From: Zeus faber
Lineage: Eukaryota; Chordata; Actinopteri; Zeiformes; Zeidae
DNA length: 64,000 nucleotides
Assembly (NCBI GenBank): GCA_960531495.1
Contig: CAUIJY010000068.1
Span: forward strand, 1,240,001-1,304,000
Direction: 5' to 3'
Positions 1-11,246 of this stretch are shown here, piece by piece. Below the pieces are notes generated by a model. That model worked only from the letters and a program-made list of their open reading frames with translations, was not told the origin of the DNA and made no database searches. Position numbers and translations under genes: made by a program. Numbering within the stretch: position 1 is the first letter of the stretch; each line of letters starts with the position of its first letter.

Positions 1-208
1 TGCTCAGATAGTGTAAATACTGTTATGAACTGATTTGTAATGGGAAAGTACTGTTTGCAAAAGAGTTTTTGGCACATCAAACAAGTTTTTCTGAAATTAC
101 GAGCAGTTTCATAAAAACCTGCATGGGGGGCAAACATGGCATTTTCAGGCAATTTAAAGACTGAAAGGATGTTTTGAGTAAAGGTTTCTGTCATGACTCT
201 CTAGGACC
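1..208 (+). repeat. G6-variant monomer, copy 1
   Basis: This monomer has a run of six G (125-130) where others have ggatgg or gggtgg, plus the private variants cacatcaaac, cgagcagtt and caaacatggc. The same combination recurs at 19159, 23113, 28110 and 44764 and nowhere else that I found, so it is a useful landmark for long-range duplication. Each copy is followed by the 206-bp monomer with the gactgtagg tail. Confidence 0.9.
190..197. other. 8-bp palindrome GTCATGAC (first example)
   Basis: GTCATGAC is its own reverse complement and lies at monomer positions 190-197. It is present in most monomers. It is broken in the tail types that read gtcataac, gtcataaa or gtcataca. It contains TCATGA, so a digest at that site should give a ladder near 208 bp with gaps at those types. 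No function can be inferred from the sequence alone. Confidence 0.85.
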
Positions 209-414
209 TGCTCAGATAGTGTAAATACTGTTATGAACTGATTTGTAATGGGAATTTACTGTTTGCAAAACAGTTTTTGGCACATCTAACAAGTTTTTCT
301 GAAATTACAAGCATTTTCATAAAAACCTGCATGGATGGCAAACAAGGCATTTTCAGGAAATTTAAAGACCGAAAGAATGTTTTGAGTAAAGGTTTCTGTC
401 ATGACTGTAGGAAC
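209..414 (+). repeat. 206-bp short-tail monomer (first copy)
   Basis: The tail reads catgactgtagg in place of catgactctgtagg, a loss of 2 bp that shortens the monomer. It also carries aggaaattt and accgaaagaatg, the latter adding a CpG. The short tail recurs near 6441, 12897, 15603, 19558, 23512, 28509, 31630, 38706, 45163, 51831 and 59126, so all copies probably descend from one deletion. The frame change opens a reverse-strand reading frame of 61-64 codons at each site, which I judge to be non-coding. Confidence 0.88.
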
Positions 415-1248
415 TGCTCAGATAGTGTAAATACTGGTATGAACTGATTTGTAATGGGAAAGTACTGTTTGCAAAACAGTTTTTGGCACATCTAACAAGT
501 TTTTCTGAAATTACAAGCATTTTCATAAAAACCTGCATGGATGGCAAACAAGGCATTTTCAGGCAATTTAAAGACTGAAAGGATGCTTTGAGTAAAGGTT
601 TCTGTCATAAATCTGTAGGAACTGCTCAGATAGTGTAAATACTGTTATGAACTCATTTGTAATGGGAAAGTACTGTTTGCAGAACAGTTTTTGGCACATC
701 TAACAATTTTTTTCTGAAATTACGAGCATTTTCATAAAAAAACTGCATGGATGGCAAACAAGGCATTTTCAGGAAATTTAAAGACTGAAAGGATGTTTTG
801 AGTAAAGGTTTCTGTCATGACTCTCTAGGACCTGCTCAGATAGTGTAAATACTGTTATGAACTGATTTGTAATGGGAAAGTACTGTTTGCAAAATAGTTT
901 TTGGCACATCTAACAAGTTTTTCTGAAATTACAAGCATTTTCATAAAAACCTGCATGGATGGCAAACAAGGCATTTTCAGGCAATTTAAAGACTGAAAGA
1001 ATGTTTTGAGTAAAGGTTTCTGTCATGACTCTGTAGGAACTGCTCAGATAGTGTAAATACTGTTATGAACTCATTTGTAATTGGAAAGTACTGTTTGCAA
1101 AATAGTTTTTTGCACATCTAACAAGTTTTTCTGAAATTATGAGCATTTTCATAAAAACCTGCATGGATGGCAAACATGGCATTTTCAGGCAATTTGAAGA
1201 CTGAAAGGATGTTTTGAGTAAAGGTTTCTGTCATGACTCTCTAGGACC

Positions 1249-1456
1249 TGCTCAGATAGTGTAAATACTGTTATGAACTGATTTGTAATGGGAAAGTACT
1301 GTTTGCAAAACAGTTTTTGGCACATCTAACAAGTTTTTCTGAAATTACAAGCATTTTCATAAAAACCTGCATGGATGGCAAACAAGGCATTTTCAGGCAA
1401 TTTAAAGACTGAAAGGATGCTTTGAGTAAAGGTTTCTGTCATAAATCTGTAGGAAC
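1249..1456 (+). repeat. Representative 208-bp monomer
   Basis: A complete monomer of the usual length. In order it holds a tgat box near position 31, an AGTACT hexamer at 47-52, a 17-bp dyad at 50-66 (actgttt, gca, aaacagt), T5 tracts near 66-70 and 86-90, the variable acaagc/acgagc/atgagc site near 99-104, the tgcatggatgg segment near 120-130, three GGCA boxes 9-10 bp apart (near 129, 138 and 148), an aatttaaag stretch near 151, and a tail of the aaatctgtagg type. The length is not a multiple of three, so reading frames shift from one monomer to the next, and stops occur in all frames. It has no features of a gene or RNA. Confidence 0.9.
1298..1314. repeat. Dyad ACTGTTT-GCA-AAACAGT (example copy)
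   Basis: Two perfect 7-bp arms flank a 3-bp spacer. The dyad is intact in gcaaaacag monomers and is weakened by one base in the gcagaacag, gcaaaagag and gcaaaatag classes, which alternate with intact ones along the array. Short dyads are reported to be common in centromeric satellites that lack a CENP-B box. That link is only a suggestion here. Confidence 0.8.
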
Positions 1457-3342
1457 TGCTCAGATAGTGTAAATACTGTTATGAACTGATTTGTAATGGG
1501 AAAGTATTGTTTGCAAAACAGTTTTTGGCACATCTAACAAGTTTTTCTGAAATTACGTGCAGTTTCATAAAAACCTGCATGGGTGGCAAACAAGGCATTT
1601 TCAGGCAATTTAAAGACTGAAAGGATGTTTTGAGTAAAGGTTTCTGTCATAACTCTGTAGGAACTGCTCAGATAGTGTAAATACTGTTATGAACTCATTT
1701 GTAATGGGAAAGTACTGTTTGCAGAACAGTTTTTGGCACATCTAACAACTTTTTTCTGAAATTACGAGCATTTTCATAAAAACCTGCATGGATGGCAAAC
1801 AAGGCATTTTCAGGCAATTTAAAGACTGAAAGGATGTTTTGAGTAAAGGTTTCTGTCATGACTCTCTAGGAACTGCTCAGATAGTGTAAATACTGTTATG
1901 AACTCATTTGTAATGGGAAAGTACTGTTTGCAGAACAGTTTTTGGCACATCTAACAATTTTTTTCTGAAATTACGAGCATTTTCATAAAAACCTGCATGG
2001 ATGGCAAACAAGGCATTTTCAGGCAATTTAAAGACTGAAAGGATGTTTTGAGTAAAGGTTTCTGTCATGACTCTGTAGGAACTGCTCAGATAGTGTAAAT
2101 ACTGTTATGAACTCATTTGTAATGGGAAAGTACTGTTTGCAAAAGAGTTTTTGGCACATCTAACAAGTTTTTCTGAAATTATGAGCATTTTCATAAAAAC
2201 CTGCATGGATGGCAAACAAGGCATTTTCAGGCAATTTGAAGACTGAAAGGATGTTTTGAGTAAAGGTTTCTGTCATGACTCTCTAGGAACTGCTCAGATA
2301 GTGTAAATACTGTTATGAACTCATTTGTAATGGGAAAGTACTGTTTGCAGAACAGTTTTTGGCACATCTAACAACTTTTTTCTGAAATTACGAGCATTTT
2401 CATAAAAACCTGCATGGATGGCAAACAAGGCATTTTCAGGCAATTTAAAGACTGAAAGGATGTTTTGAGTAAAGGTTTCTGTCATGACTTTGTAGGAACT
2501 GCTCAGATAGTGTAAATACTGTTATGAACTCATTTGTAATGGGAAAGTACTGTTTGCAAAAGAGTTTTTGGCACATCTAACAAGTTTTTCTGAAATTATG
2601 AGCATTTTCATAAAAACCTGTATGGATGGCAAACAAGGCATTTTCAGGCAATTTAAAGACTGAAAGGATGCTTTGAGTAAAGGTTTCTGTCATACATCTG
2701 TAGGAACTGCTCAGATAGTGTAAATACTGTTATGAACTGATTTGTAATGGGAAAGTATTGTTTGCAAAACAGTTTTTGGCACATCTAACAAGTTTTTCTG
2801 AAATTACGTGCAGTTTCATAAAAACCTGCATGGGTGGCAAACAAGGCATTTTCAGGCAATTTAAAGACTGAAAGGATGTTTTGAGTAAAGGTTTCTGTCA
2901 TAACTCTGTAGGAACTGCTCAGATAGTGTAAATACTGTTATGAACTCATTTGAAATGGGAAAGTACTGTTTGCAGAACAGTTTTTGGCACATCTAACAAC
3001 TTTTTTCTGAAATTACGAGCATTTTCATAAAAACCTGCATGGATGGCAAACAAGGCATTTTCAGGCAATTTAAAGACTGAAAGGATGTTTTGAGTAAAGG
3101 TTTCTGTCATGACTTTGTAGGAACTGCTCAGATAGTGTAAATACTGTTATGAACTCATTTGTAATGGGAAATTACTGTTTGCAAAAGAGTTTTGGCACAT
3201 CTAACAAGTTTTTCTGAAATTATGAGCATTTTCATAAAAACCTGCATGGATGGCAAACAAGGCATTTTCAGGCAATTTGAAGACTGAAAGGATGTTTTGA
3301 GTAAAGGTTTCTGTCATGACTCTGTAGGAACTGCTCAGATAG

Positions 3343-3350
3343 TATAAATA
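3343..3350 (+). other. TATAAATA variant of the monomer (copy 1)
   Basis: A G-to-A change turns gtgtaaatac into gtataaatac, which creates a perfect match to the TATA-box consensus. Seen four times, always in the second monomer of the 833-bp tetramer. The match may be chance: no initiator or gene follows it. Confidence 0.6.
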
Positions 3351-4175
3351 CTGTTATGAACTCATTTGTAATGGGAAAGTACTGTTTGCAGAACAGTTTT
3401 TGGCACATCTAACAATTTTTTTCTGAAATTACGAGCATTTTCATAAAAACCTGCATGGATGGCAAACAAGGCATTTTCAGGCAATTTAAAGACTGAAAGG
3501 ATGTTTTGAGTAAAGGTTTCTGTCATGACTCTGTAGGAACTGCTCAGATAGTGTAAATACTGTTATGAACTCATTTGTAATGGGAAAGTACTGTTTGCAA
3601 AAGAGTTTTTGGCACATCTAACAAGTTTTTCTGAAATTATGAGCATTTTCATAAAAACCTGCATGGATGGCAAACAAGGCATTTTCAGACAATTTGAAGA
3701 CTGAAAGGATGTTTTGAGTAAAGGTTTCTGTCATGACTCTCTAGGAACTGCTCAGATAGTGTAAATACTGTTATGAACTCATTTGTAATGGGAAAGTACT
3801 GTTTGCAGAACAGTTTTTGGCACATCTAACAACTTTTTTCTGAAATTACGAGCATTTTCATAAAAACCTGCATGGATGGCAAACAAGGCATTTTCAGGCA
3901 ATTTAAAGACTGAAAGGATGTTTTGAGTAAAGGTTTCTGTCATGACTTTGTAGGAACTGCTCAGATAGTGTAAATACTGTTATGAACTCATTTGTAATGG
4001 GAAATTACTGTTTGCAAAAGAGTTTTGGCACATCTAACAAGTTTTTCTGAAATTATGAGCATTTTCATAAAAACCTGCATGGATGGCAAACAAGGCATTT
4101 TCAGGCAATTTGAAGACTGAAAGGATGTTTTGAGTAAAGGTTTCTGTCATGACTCTGTAGGAACTGCTCAGATAG

Positions 4176-4183
4176 TATAAATA
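4176..4183 (+). other. TATAAATA variant (copy 2)
   Basis: Same variant as at 3343, 833 bp downstream, in the second tetramer. Confidence 0.6.
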
Positions 4184-5116
4184 CTGTTATGAACTCATTT
4201 GTAATGGGAAAGTACTGTTTGCAGAACAGTTTTTGGCACATCTAACAATTTTTTTCTGAAATTACGAGCATTTTCATAAAAACCTGCATGGATGGCAAAC
4301 AAGGCATTTTCAGGCAATTTAAAGACTGAAAGGATGTTTTGAGTAAAGGTTTCTGTCATGACTCTGTAGGAACTGCTCAGATAGTGTAAATACTGTTATG
4401 AACTCATTTGTAATGGGAAAGTACTGTTTGCAAAAGAGTTTTTGGCACATCTAACAAGTTTTTCTGAAATTATGAGCATTTTCATAAAAACCTGCATGGA
4501 TGGCAAACAAGGCATTTTCAGACAATTTGAAGACTGAAAGGATGTTTTGAGTAAAGGTTTCTGTCATGACTCTCTAGGAACTGCTCAGATAGTGTAAATA
4601 CTGTTATGAACTCATTTGTAATGGGAAAGTACTGTTTGCAGAACAGTTTTTGGCACATCTAACAACTTTTTTCTGAAATTACGAGCATTTTCATAAAAAC
4701 CTGCATGGATGGCAAACAAGGCATTTTCAGGCAATTTAAAGACTGAAAGGATGTTTTGAGTAAAGGTTTCTGTCATGACTTTGTAGGAACTGCTCAGATA
4801 TTTTAAATACTGTTATGAACTCATTTGTAATGGGAAAGTACTGTTTGCAAAAGAGTTTTTGGCACATCTAACAAGTTTTTCTGAAATTATGAGCATTTTC
4901 ATAAAAACCTGCATGGATGGCAAACAAGGCATTTTCAGGCAATTTGAAGACTGAAAGGATGTTTTGAGTAAAGGTTTCTGTCATGACTCTCTAGGAACTG
5001 CTCAGATAGTGTAAATACTGTTATGAACTCATTTGTAATGGGAAAGTACTGTTTGCAGAACAGTTTTTGGCACATCTAACAATTTTTTTCTGAAATTACG
5101 AGCATTTTCACAAAAA

Positions 5117-5124
5117 CCTGCAGG
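5117..5124. other. CCTGCAGG octamer landmark, copy 1
   Basis: A T-to-G change in cctgcatgg makes an 8-bp palindrome. I saw it only here and at 11573, so it tags the two copies of the 6,456-bp unit. Confidence 0.75.
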
Positions 5125-7265
5125 GATGGCAAACAAGGCATTTTCAGGCAATTTAAAGACTGAAAGGATGTTTTGAGTAAAGGTTTCTGTCATGACTCTG
5201 TAGGAACTGCTCAGATAGTGTAAATACTGTTATGAACTCATTTGTAATCGGAAAGTACTGTTTGCAAAAGAGTTTTTGGCACATCTAACAAGTTTTTCTG
5301 AAATTATGAGCATTTTCATAAAAACCTGCATGGATGGCAAACAAGGCATTTTCAGGCAATTTGAAGACTGAAGGGATGTTTTGAGTAAAGGTTTCTGTCA
5401 TGACTCTCTAGGACCTGCTCAGATAGTGTAAATACTGTTATGAACTCATTTGTAATTGGAAAGTACTGTTTGCAAAATAGTTTTTGGCACATCTAACAAG
5501 TTTTTCTGAAATTACAAGCATTTTCATAAAAACCTGCATGGATGGCAAACAAGGCATTTTCAGGCAATTTAAAGACTGAAAGGATGCTTTGAGTAAAGGT
5601 TTCTGTCATAAATCTGTAGGAACTGCTCAGATAGTGTAAATACTGTTATGAACTCATTTGTAATGGGAAAGTATTGTTTGCAAAACAGTTTTTGGCACAT
5701 CTAACAAGTTTTTCTGAAATTACGTGCAGTTTCATAAAAACCTGCATGGGTGGCAAACAAGGCATTTTCAGGCAATTTAAAGACTGAAAGGATGTTTTGA
5801 GTAAAGGTTTCTGTCATAACTCTGTAGGAACTGCTCAGATAGTGTAAATACTGTTATGAACTCATTTGTAATGGGAAAGTACTGTTTGCAGAACAGTTTT
5901 TGGCACGTCTAACAACTTTTTTCTGAAATTATGAGCATTTTCATAAAAACCTGCATGGATGGCAAACAAGGCATTTTCAGGCAATTTGAAGACTGAAGGG
6001 ATGTTTTGAGTAAAGGTTTCTGTCATGACTCTCTAGGACTTGCTCAGATAGTGTAAATGCTGTTATGAACTGATTTGTAATGGGAAAGTACTGTTTGCAA
6101 AACAGTTTTTGGCATATCTAACAAGTTTTTCCGAAATTACGTGCAGTTTCATAAAAACCTGCATGGGTGGCAAACAAGGCATTTTCAGGCAATTTAAAGA
6201 CTGAAAGGATGTTTTGAGTAAAGGTTTCTGTCATAACTCTGTAGGAACTGCTCAGATAGTGTAAATACTGTTATGAACTCATTTGTAATGGGAAAGTACT
6301 GTTTGCAGAACAGTTTTTGGCACATCTAACAACTTTTTTCTGAAATTACGAGCATTTTCATAAAAACCTGCATGGATGGCAAACAAGGCATTTTCAGGCA
6401 ATTTAAAGACTGAAAGGATGTTTTGAGTAAAGGTTTCTGTCATGACTGTAGGAACTGCTCAGATAGTGTAAATACTGGTATGAACTGATTTGTAATGGGA
6501 AAGTACTGTTTGCAAAACAGTTTTTGGCACATCTAACAAGTTTTTCTGAAATTACAAGCATTTTCATAAAAACCTGCATGGATGGCAAACAAGGCAGTTT
6601 CAGGCAATTTAAAGACTGAAAGGATGCTTTGAGTAAAGGTTTCTGTCATAAATCTGTAGGAACTGCTCAGATAGTGTAAATACTGTTATGAACTGATTTG
6701 TAATGGGAAAGTATTGTTTGCAAAACAGTTTTTGGCACATCTAACAAGTTTTTCTGAAATTATGTGCAGTTTCATAAAAACCTGCATGGGTGGCAAACAA
6801 GGCATTTTCAGGCAATTTAAAGACTGAAAGGATGTTTTGAGTAAAGGTTTCTGTCATAACTCTGTAGGAACTGCTCAGATAGTGTAAATACTGATATGAA
6901 CTCATTTGTAATGGGAAAGTACTGTTTGCAGAACAGTTTTTGGCACATCTAACAATTTTTTTCTGAAATTACGAGCATTTTCACAAAAACCTGCATGGAT
7001 GGCAAACAAGGCATTTTCAGGCAATTTAAAGACTGAAAGGATGTTTTGAGTAAAGGTTTCTGTCATGACTTTGTAGGAACTGCTCAGATAGTGTAAATAC
7101 TGTTATGAACTCATTTGTAATGGGAAAGTACTGTTTGCAAAAGAGTTTTGGCACATCTAACAAGTTTTTCTGAAATTACAAGCATTTTCATAAAAACCTG
7201 CATGGATGGCAAACAAGGCATTTTCAGGAAATTTAAAGACTGAAAGGATGTTTTGAGTAAAGGTT

Positions 7266-9124
7266 TCTGTCATGACTCTCTAGGAACTGCTCAGATAGTG
7301 TAAATACTGTTATGAACTCATTTGTAATGGGAAAGTACTGTTTGCAGAACAGTTTTTGGCACATCTAACAACTTTTTTCTGAAATTACGAGCATTTTCAT
7401 AAAAACCTGCATGGATGGCAAACAAGGCATTATCAGGCAATTTAAAGACTGAAAGGATGTTTTGAGTAAAGGTTTCTGTCATGACTTTGTAGGAACTGCT
7501 CAGATAGTGTAAATACTGTTATGAACTCATTTGTAATGGGAAAGTACTGTTTGCAAAAGAGTTTTTGGCACATCTAACAAGTTTTTCTGAAATTATGAGC
7601 ATTTTCATAAAAACCTGCATGGATGGCAAACAAGGCATTTTCAGGCAATTTGAAGACTGAAAGGATGTTTTGAGTAAAGGTTTCTGTCATGACTCTCTAG
7701 GAACTGCTCAGATAGTGTAAATACTGTTATGAACTCATTTGTAATGGGAAAGTACTGTTTGCAGAACAGTTTTTGGCACATCTAACAATTTTTTTCTGAA
7801 ATTACGAGCATTTTCACAAAAACCTGCATGGATGGCAAACAAGGCATTTTCAGGCAATTTAAAGACTGAAAGGATGTTTTGAGTAAAGGTTTCTGTCATG
7901 ACTCTGTAGGAACTGCTCAGATAGTGTAAATACTGTTATGAACTCATTTGTAATCGGAAAGTACTGTTTGCAAAAGAGTTTTTGGCACATCTAACAAGTT
8001 TTTCTGAAATTATGAGCATTTTCATAAAAACCTGCATGGATGGCAAACAAGGCATTTTCAGGCAATTTGAAGACTGAAGGGATGTTTTGAGTAAAGGTTT
8101 CTGTCATGACTCTCTAGGACCTGCTCAGATAGTGTAAATACTGTTATGAACTCATTTGTAATTGGAAAGTACTGTTTGCAAAATAGTTTTTGGCACATCT
8201 AACAAGTTTTTCTGAAATTACAAGCATTTTCATAAAAACCTGCATGGATGGCAAACAAGGCATTTTCAGGCAATTTAAAGACTGAAAGGATGCTTTGAGT
8301 AAAGGTTTCTGTCATAAATCTGTAGGAACTGCTCAGATAGTGTAAATACTGTTATGAACTGATTTGTAATGGGAAAGTATTGTTTGCAAAACAGTTTTTG
8401 GCACATCTAACAAGTTTTTCTGAAATTACGTGCAGTTTCATAAAAACCTGCATGGGTGGCAAACAAGGCATTTTCAGGCAATTTAAAGACTGAAAGGATG
8501 TTTTGAGTAAAGGTTTCTGTCATAACTCTGTAGGAACTGCTCAGATAGTGTAAATACTGTTATGAACTCATTTGTAATGGGAAAGTACTGTTTGCAGAAC
8601 AGTTTTTGGCACGTCTAACAACTTTTTTCTGAAATTATGAGCATTTTCATAAAAACCTGCATGGATGGCAAACAAGGCATTTTCAGGCAATTTGAAGACT
8701 GAAGGGATGTTTTGAGTAAAGGTTTCTGTCATGACTCTCTAGGACTTGCTCAGATAGTGTAAATGCTGTTATGAACTGATTTGTAATGGGAAAGTACTGT
8801 TTGCAAAACAGTTTTTGGCATATCTAACAAGTTTTTCCGAAATTACGTGCAGTTTCATAAAAACCTGCATGGGTGGCAAACAAGGCATTTTCAGGCAATT
8901 TAAAGACTGAAAGGATGTTTTGAGTAAAGGTTTCTGTCATAACTCTGTAGGAACTGCTCAGATAGTGTAAATACTGTTATGAACTCATTTGTAATGGGAA
9001 AGTACTGTTTGCAGAACAGTTTTTGGCACATCTAACAACTTTTTTCTGAAATTACGAGCATTTTCATAAAAACCTGCATGGATGGCAAACAAGGCATTTT
9101 CAGGCAATTTAAAGACTGAAAGGA
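7266..9124 (+). repeat. Internal repeat at 2,706-bp offset (13 monomers)
   Basis: This stretch matches about 4560-6418, 2,706 bp upstream. Shared variants include taatcggaaag (near 5246 and 7952), taattgg (near 5450 and 8156), cataactctg (5815 and 8521) and gtaaatgc (6053 and 8759). The match fails upstream where acaagc/aggaaattt replaces atgagc/cagacaattt, and downstream where the gactgtagg tail would be expected but catacatctg appears, at the edge of the larger duplication. The pattern is inherited in the second 31-monomer copy (gtaaatgc at 12509 and 15215), so this duplication came first. Confidence 0.82.
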
Positions 9125-9580
9125 TGCTTTGAGTAAAGGTTTCTGTCATACATCTGTAGGAACTGCTCAGATAGTGTAAATACTGTTATGAACTGATTTG
9201 TAATGGGAAAGTATTGTTTGCAAAACAGTTTTTGGCACATCTAACAAGTTTTTCTGAAATTACGTGCAGTTTCATAAAAACCTGCATGGGTGGCAAACAA
9301 GGCATTTTCAGGCAATTTAAAGACTGAAAGGATGTTTTGAGTAAAGGTTTCTGTCATAACTCTGTAGGAACTGCTCAGATAGTGTAAATACTGTTATGAA
9401 CTCATTTGAAATGGGAAAGTACTGTTTGCAGAACAGTTTTTGGCACATCTAACAACTTTTTTCTGAAATTACGAGCATTTTCATAAAAACCTGCATGGAT
9501 GGCAAACAAGGCATTTTCAGGCAATTTAAAGACTGAAAGGATGTTTTGAGTAAAGGTTTCTGTCATGACTTTGTAGGAAC

Positions 9581-11246
9581 TGCTCAGATAGTGTAAATAC
9601 TGTTATGAACTCATTTGTAATGGGAAATTACTGTTTGCAAAAGAGTTTTGGCACATCTAACAAGTTTTTCTGAAATTATGAGCATTTTCATAAAAACCTG
9701 CATGGATGGCAAACAAGGCATTTTCAGGCAATTTGAAGACTGAAAGGATGTTTTGAGTAAAGGTTTCTGTCATGACTCTGTAGGAACTGCTCAGATAGTA
9801 TAAATACTGTTATGAACTCATTTGTAATGGGAAAGTACTGTTTGCAGAACAGTTTTTGGCACATCTAACAATTTTTTTCTGAAATTACGAGCATTTTCAT
9901 AAAAACCTGCATGGATGGCAAACAAGGCATTTTCAGGCAATTTAAAGACTGAAAGGATGTTTTGAGTAAAGGTTTCTGTCATGACTCTGTAGGAACTGCT
10001 CAGATAGTGTAAATACTGTTATGAACTCATTTGTAATGGGAAAGTACTGTTTGCAAAAGAGTTTTTGGCACATCTAACAAGTTTTTCTGAAATTATGAGC
10101 ATTTTCATAAAAACCTGCATGGATGGCAAACAAGGCATTTTCAGACAATTTGAAGACTGAAAGGATGTTTTGAGTAAAGGTTTCTGTCATGACTCTCTAG
10201 GAACTGCTCAGATAGTGTAAATACTGTTATGAACTCATTTGTAATGGGAAAGTACTGTTTGCAGAACAGTTTTTGGCACATCTAACAACTTTTTTCTGAA
10301 ATTACGAGCATTTTCATAAAAACCTGCATGGATGGCAAACAAGGCATTTTCAGGCAATTTAAAGACTGAAAGGATGTTTTGAGTAAAGGTTTCTGTCATG
10401 ACTTTGTAGGAACTGCTCAGATAGTGTAAATACTGTTATGAACTCATTTGTAATGGGAAATTACTGTTTGCAAAAGAGTTTTGGCACATCTAACAAGTTT
10501 TTCTGAAATTATGAGCATTTTCATAAAAACCTGCATGGATGGCAAACAAGGCATTTTCAGGCAATTTGAAGACTGAAAGGATGTTTTGAGTAAAGGTTTC
10601 TGTCATGACTCTGTAGGAACTGCTCAGATAGTATAAATACTGTTATGAACTCATTTGTAATGGGAAAGTACTGTTTGCAGAACAGTTTTTGGCACATCTA
10701 ACAATTTTTTTCTGAAATTACGAGCATTTTCATAAAAACCTGCATGGATGGCAAACAAGGCATTTTCAGGCAATTTAAAGACTGAAAGGATGTTTTGAGT
10801 AAAGGTTTCTGTCATGACTCTGTAGGAACTGCTCAGATAGTGTAAATACTGTTATGAACTCATTTGTAATGGGAAAGTACTGTTTGCAAAAGAGTTTTTG
10901 GCACATCTAACAAGTTTTTCTGAAATTATGAGCATTTTCATAAAAACCTGCATGGATGGCAAACAAGGCATTTTCAGACAATTTGAAGACTGAAAGGATG
11001 TTTTGAGTAAAGGTTTCTGTCATGACTCTCTAGGAACTGCTCAGATAGTGTAAATACTGTTATGAACTCATTTGTAATGGGAAAGTACTGTTTGCAGAAC
11101 AGTTTTTGGCACATCTAACAACTTTTTTCTGAAATTACGAGCATTTTCATAAAAACCTGCATGGATGGCAAACAAGGCATTTTCAGGCAATTTAAAGACT
11201 GAAAGGATGTTTTGAGTAAAGGTTTCTGTCATGACTTTGTAGGAAC
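9581..11246 (+). repeat. 833-bp tetramer pair inside copy 2
   Basis: Units 9581-10413 and 10414-11246, the counterparts of 3125-4790 at the 6,456-bp offset. The TATAAATA variants fall at 9799-9806 and 10632-10639. Confidence 0.88.

Larger units (their letters stand above)
1..2599 (+). repeat. Region A, leading segment: mixed monomers
   Basis: About twelve monomers. The first three (1-622) match those at 19159-19780 at a constant offset of 19,158 bp, including the G6 monomer and the 206-bp monomer. From about 1874 the segment becomes the gcagaacag/gcaaaagag alternation seen in the 833-bp tetramers further on. One monomer (623-832) is 210 bp because of extra A and T in its homopolymer runs. 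No gene or other element was found. Confidence 0.85.
3125..4790 (+). repeat. Two tandem 833-bp tetramers
   Basis: Units 3125-3957 and 3958-4790. Each has four monomers: gggaaattactg with a shortened gagttttgg; agtataaata with gcagaacag; gcaaaagag with cagacaattt; and gcagaacag with aactttttt and a gactttgtagg tail. Monomer lengths are 207, 209, 208 and 209. A looser version of the same order appears upstream from about 1874, so the tetramer predates this exact duplication. Confidence 0.9.
2600..9055 (+). repeat. 31-monomer higher-order repeat (6,456 bp), copy 1
   Basis: Rare variants recur exactly 6,456 bp downstream: catacatctg (2691 and 9147), gggaaattactg (3161 and 9617; 3994 and 10450), agtataaata (3341 and 9797), tgctcagatatttt (4791 and 11247), cctgcagg (5117 and 11573), tatgtgcag (6761 and 13217) and cattatcagg (tatc at 7431 and 13887). 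The upstream edge lies between 2599, where this copy reads atgagc and its counterpart acgagc, and the first shared rare variant at 2691. A private T at 2621 sits in that interval. The unit contains two tandem 833-bp tetramers and a 2,706-bp internal repeat. Confidence 0.9.

Noticed and set aside
87-99. Heat-shock element or STAT site at ttctgaaatt / ttccgaaatt
   Set aside because: Spacing between TTC and GAA is one base, while a heat-shock element needs two and a STAT site usually three. Not a match.
130-136. Forkhead-type motif pair (TGTTTGC and GCAAACA in each monomer)
   Set aside because: A 7-bp motif in inverted orientation about 78 bp apart in an A/T-rich repeat is easily expected by chance, with nothing else to support it.
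362-556. Reverse-strand open frames of 61-123 codons at about nineteen places as protein genes
   Set aside because: All are translations of the satellite itself, repeat with it, begin and end at arbitrary points in the monomer, and exist only where an indel or chimeric join shifts the frame. No start context, splice sites or known domain.
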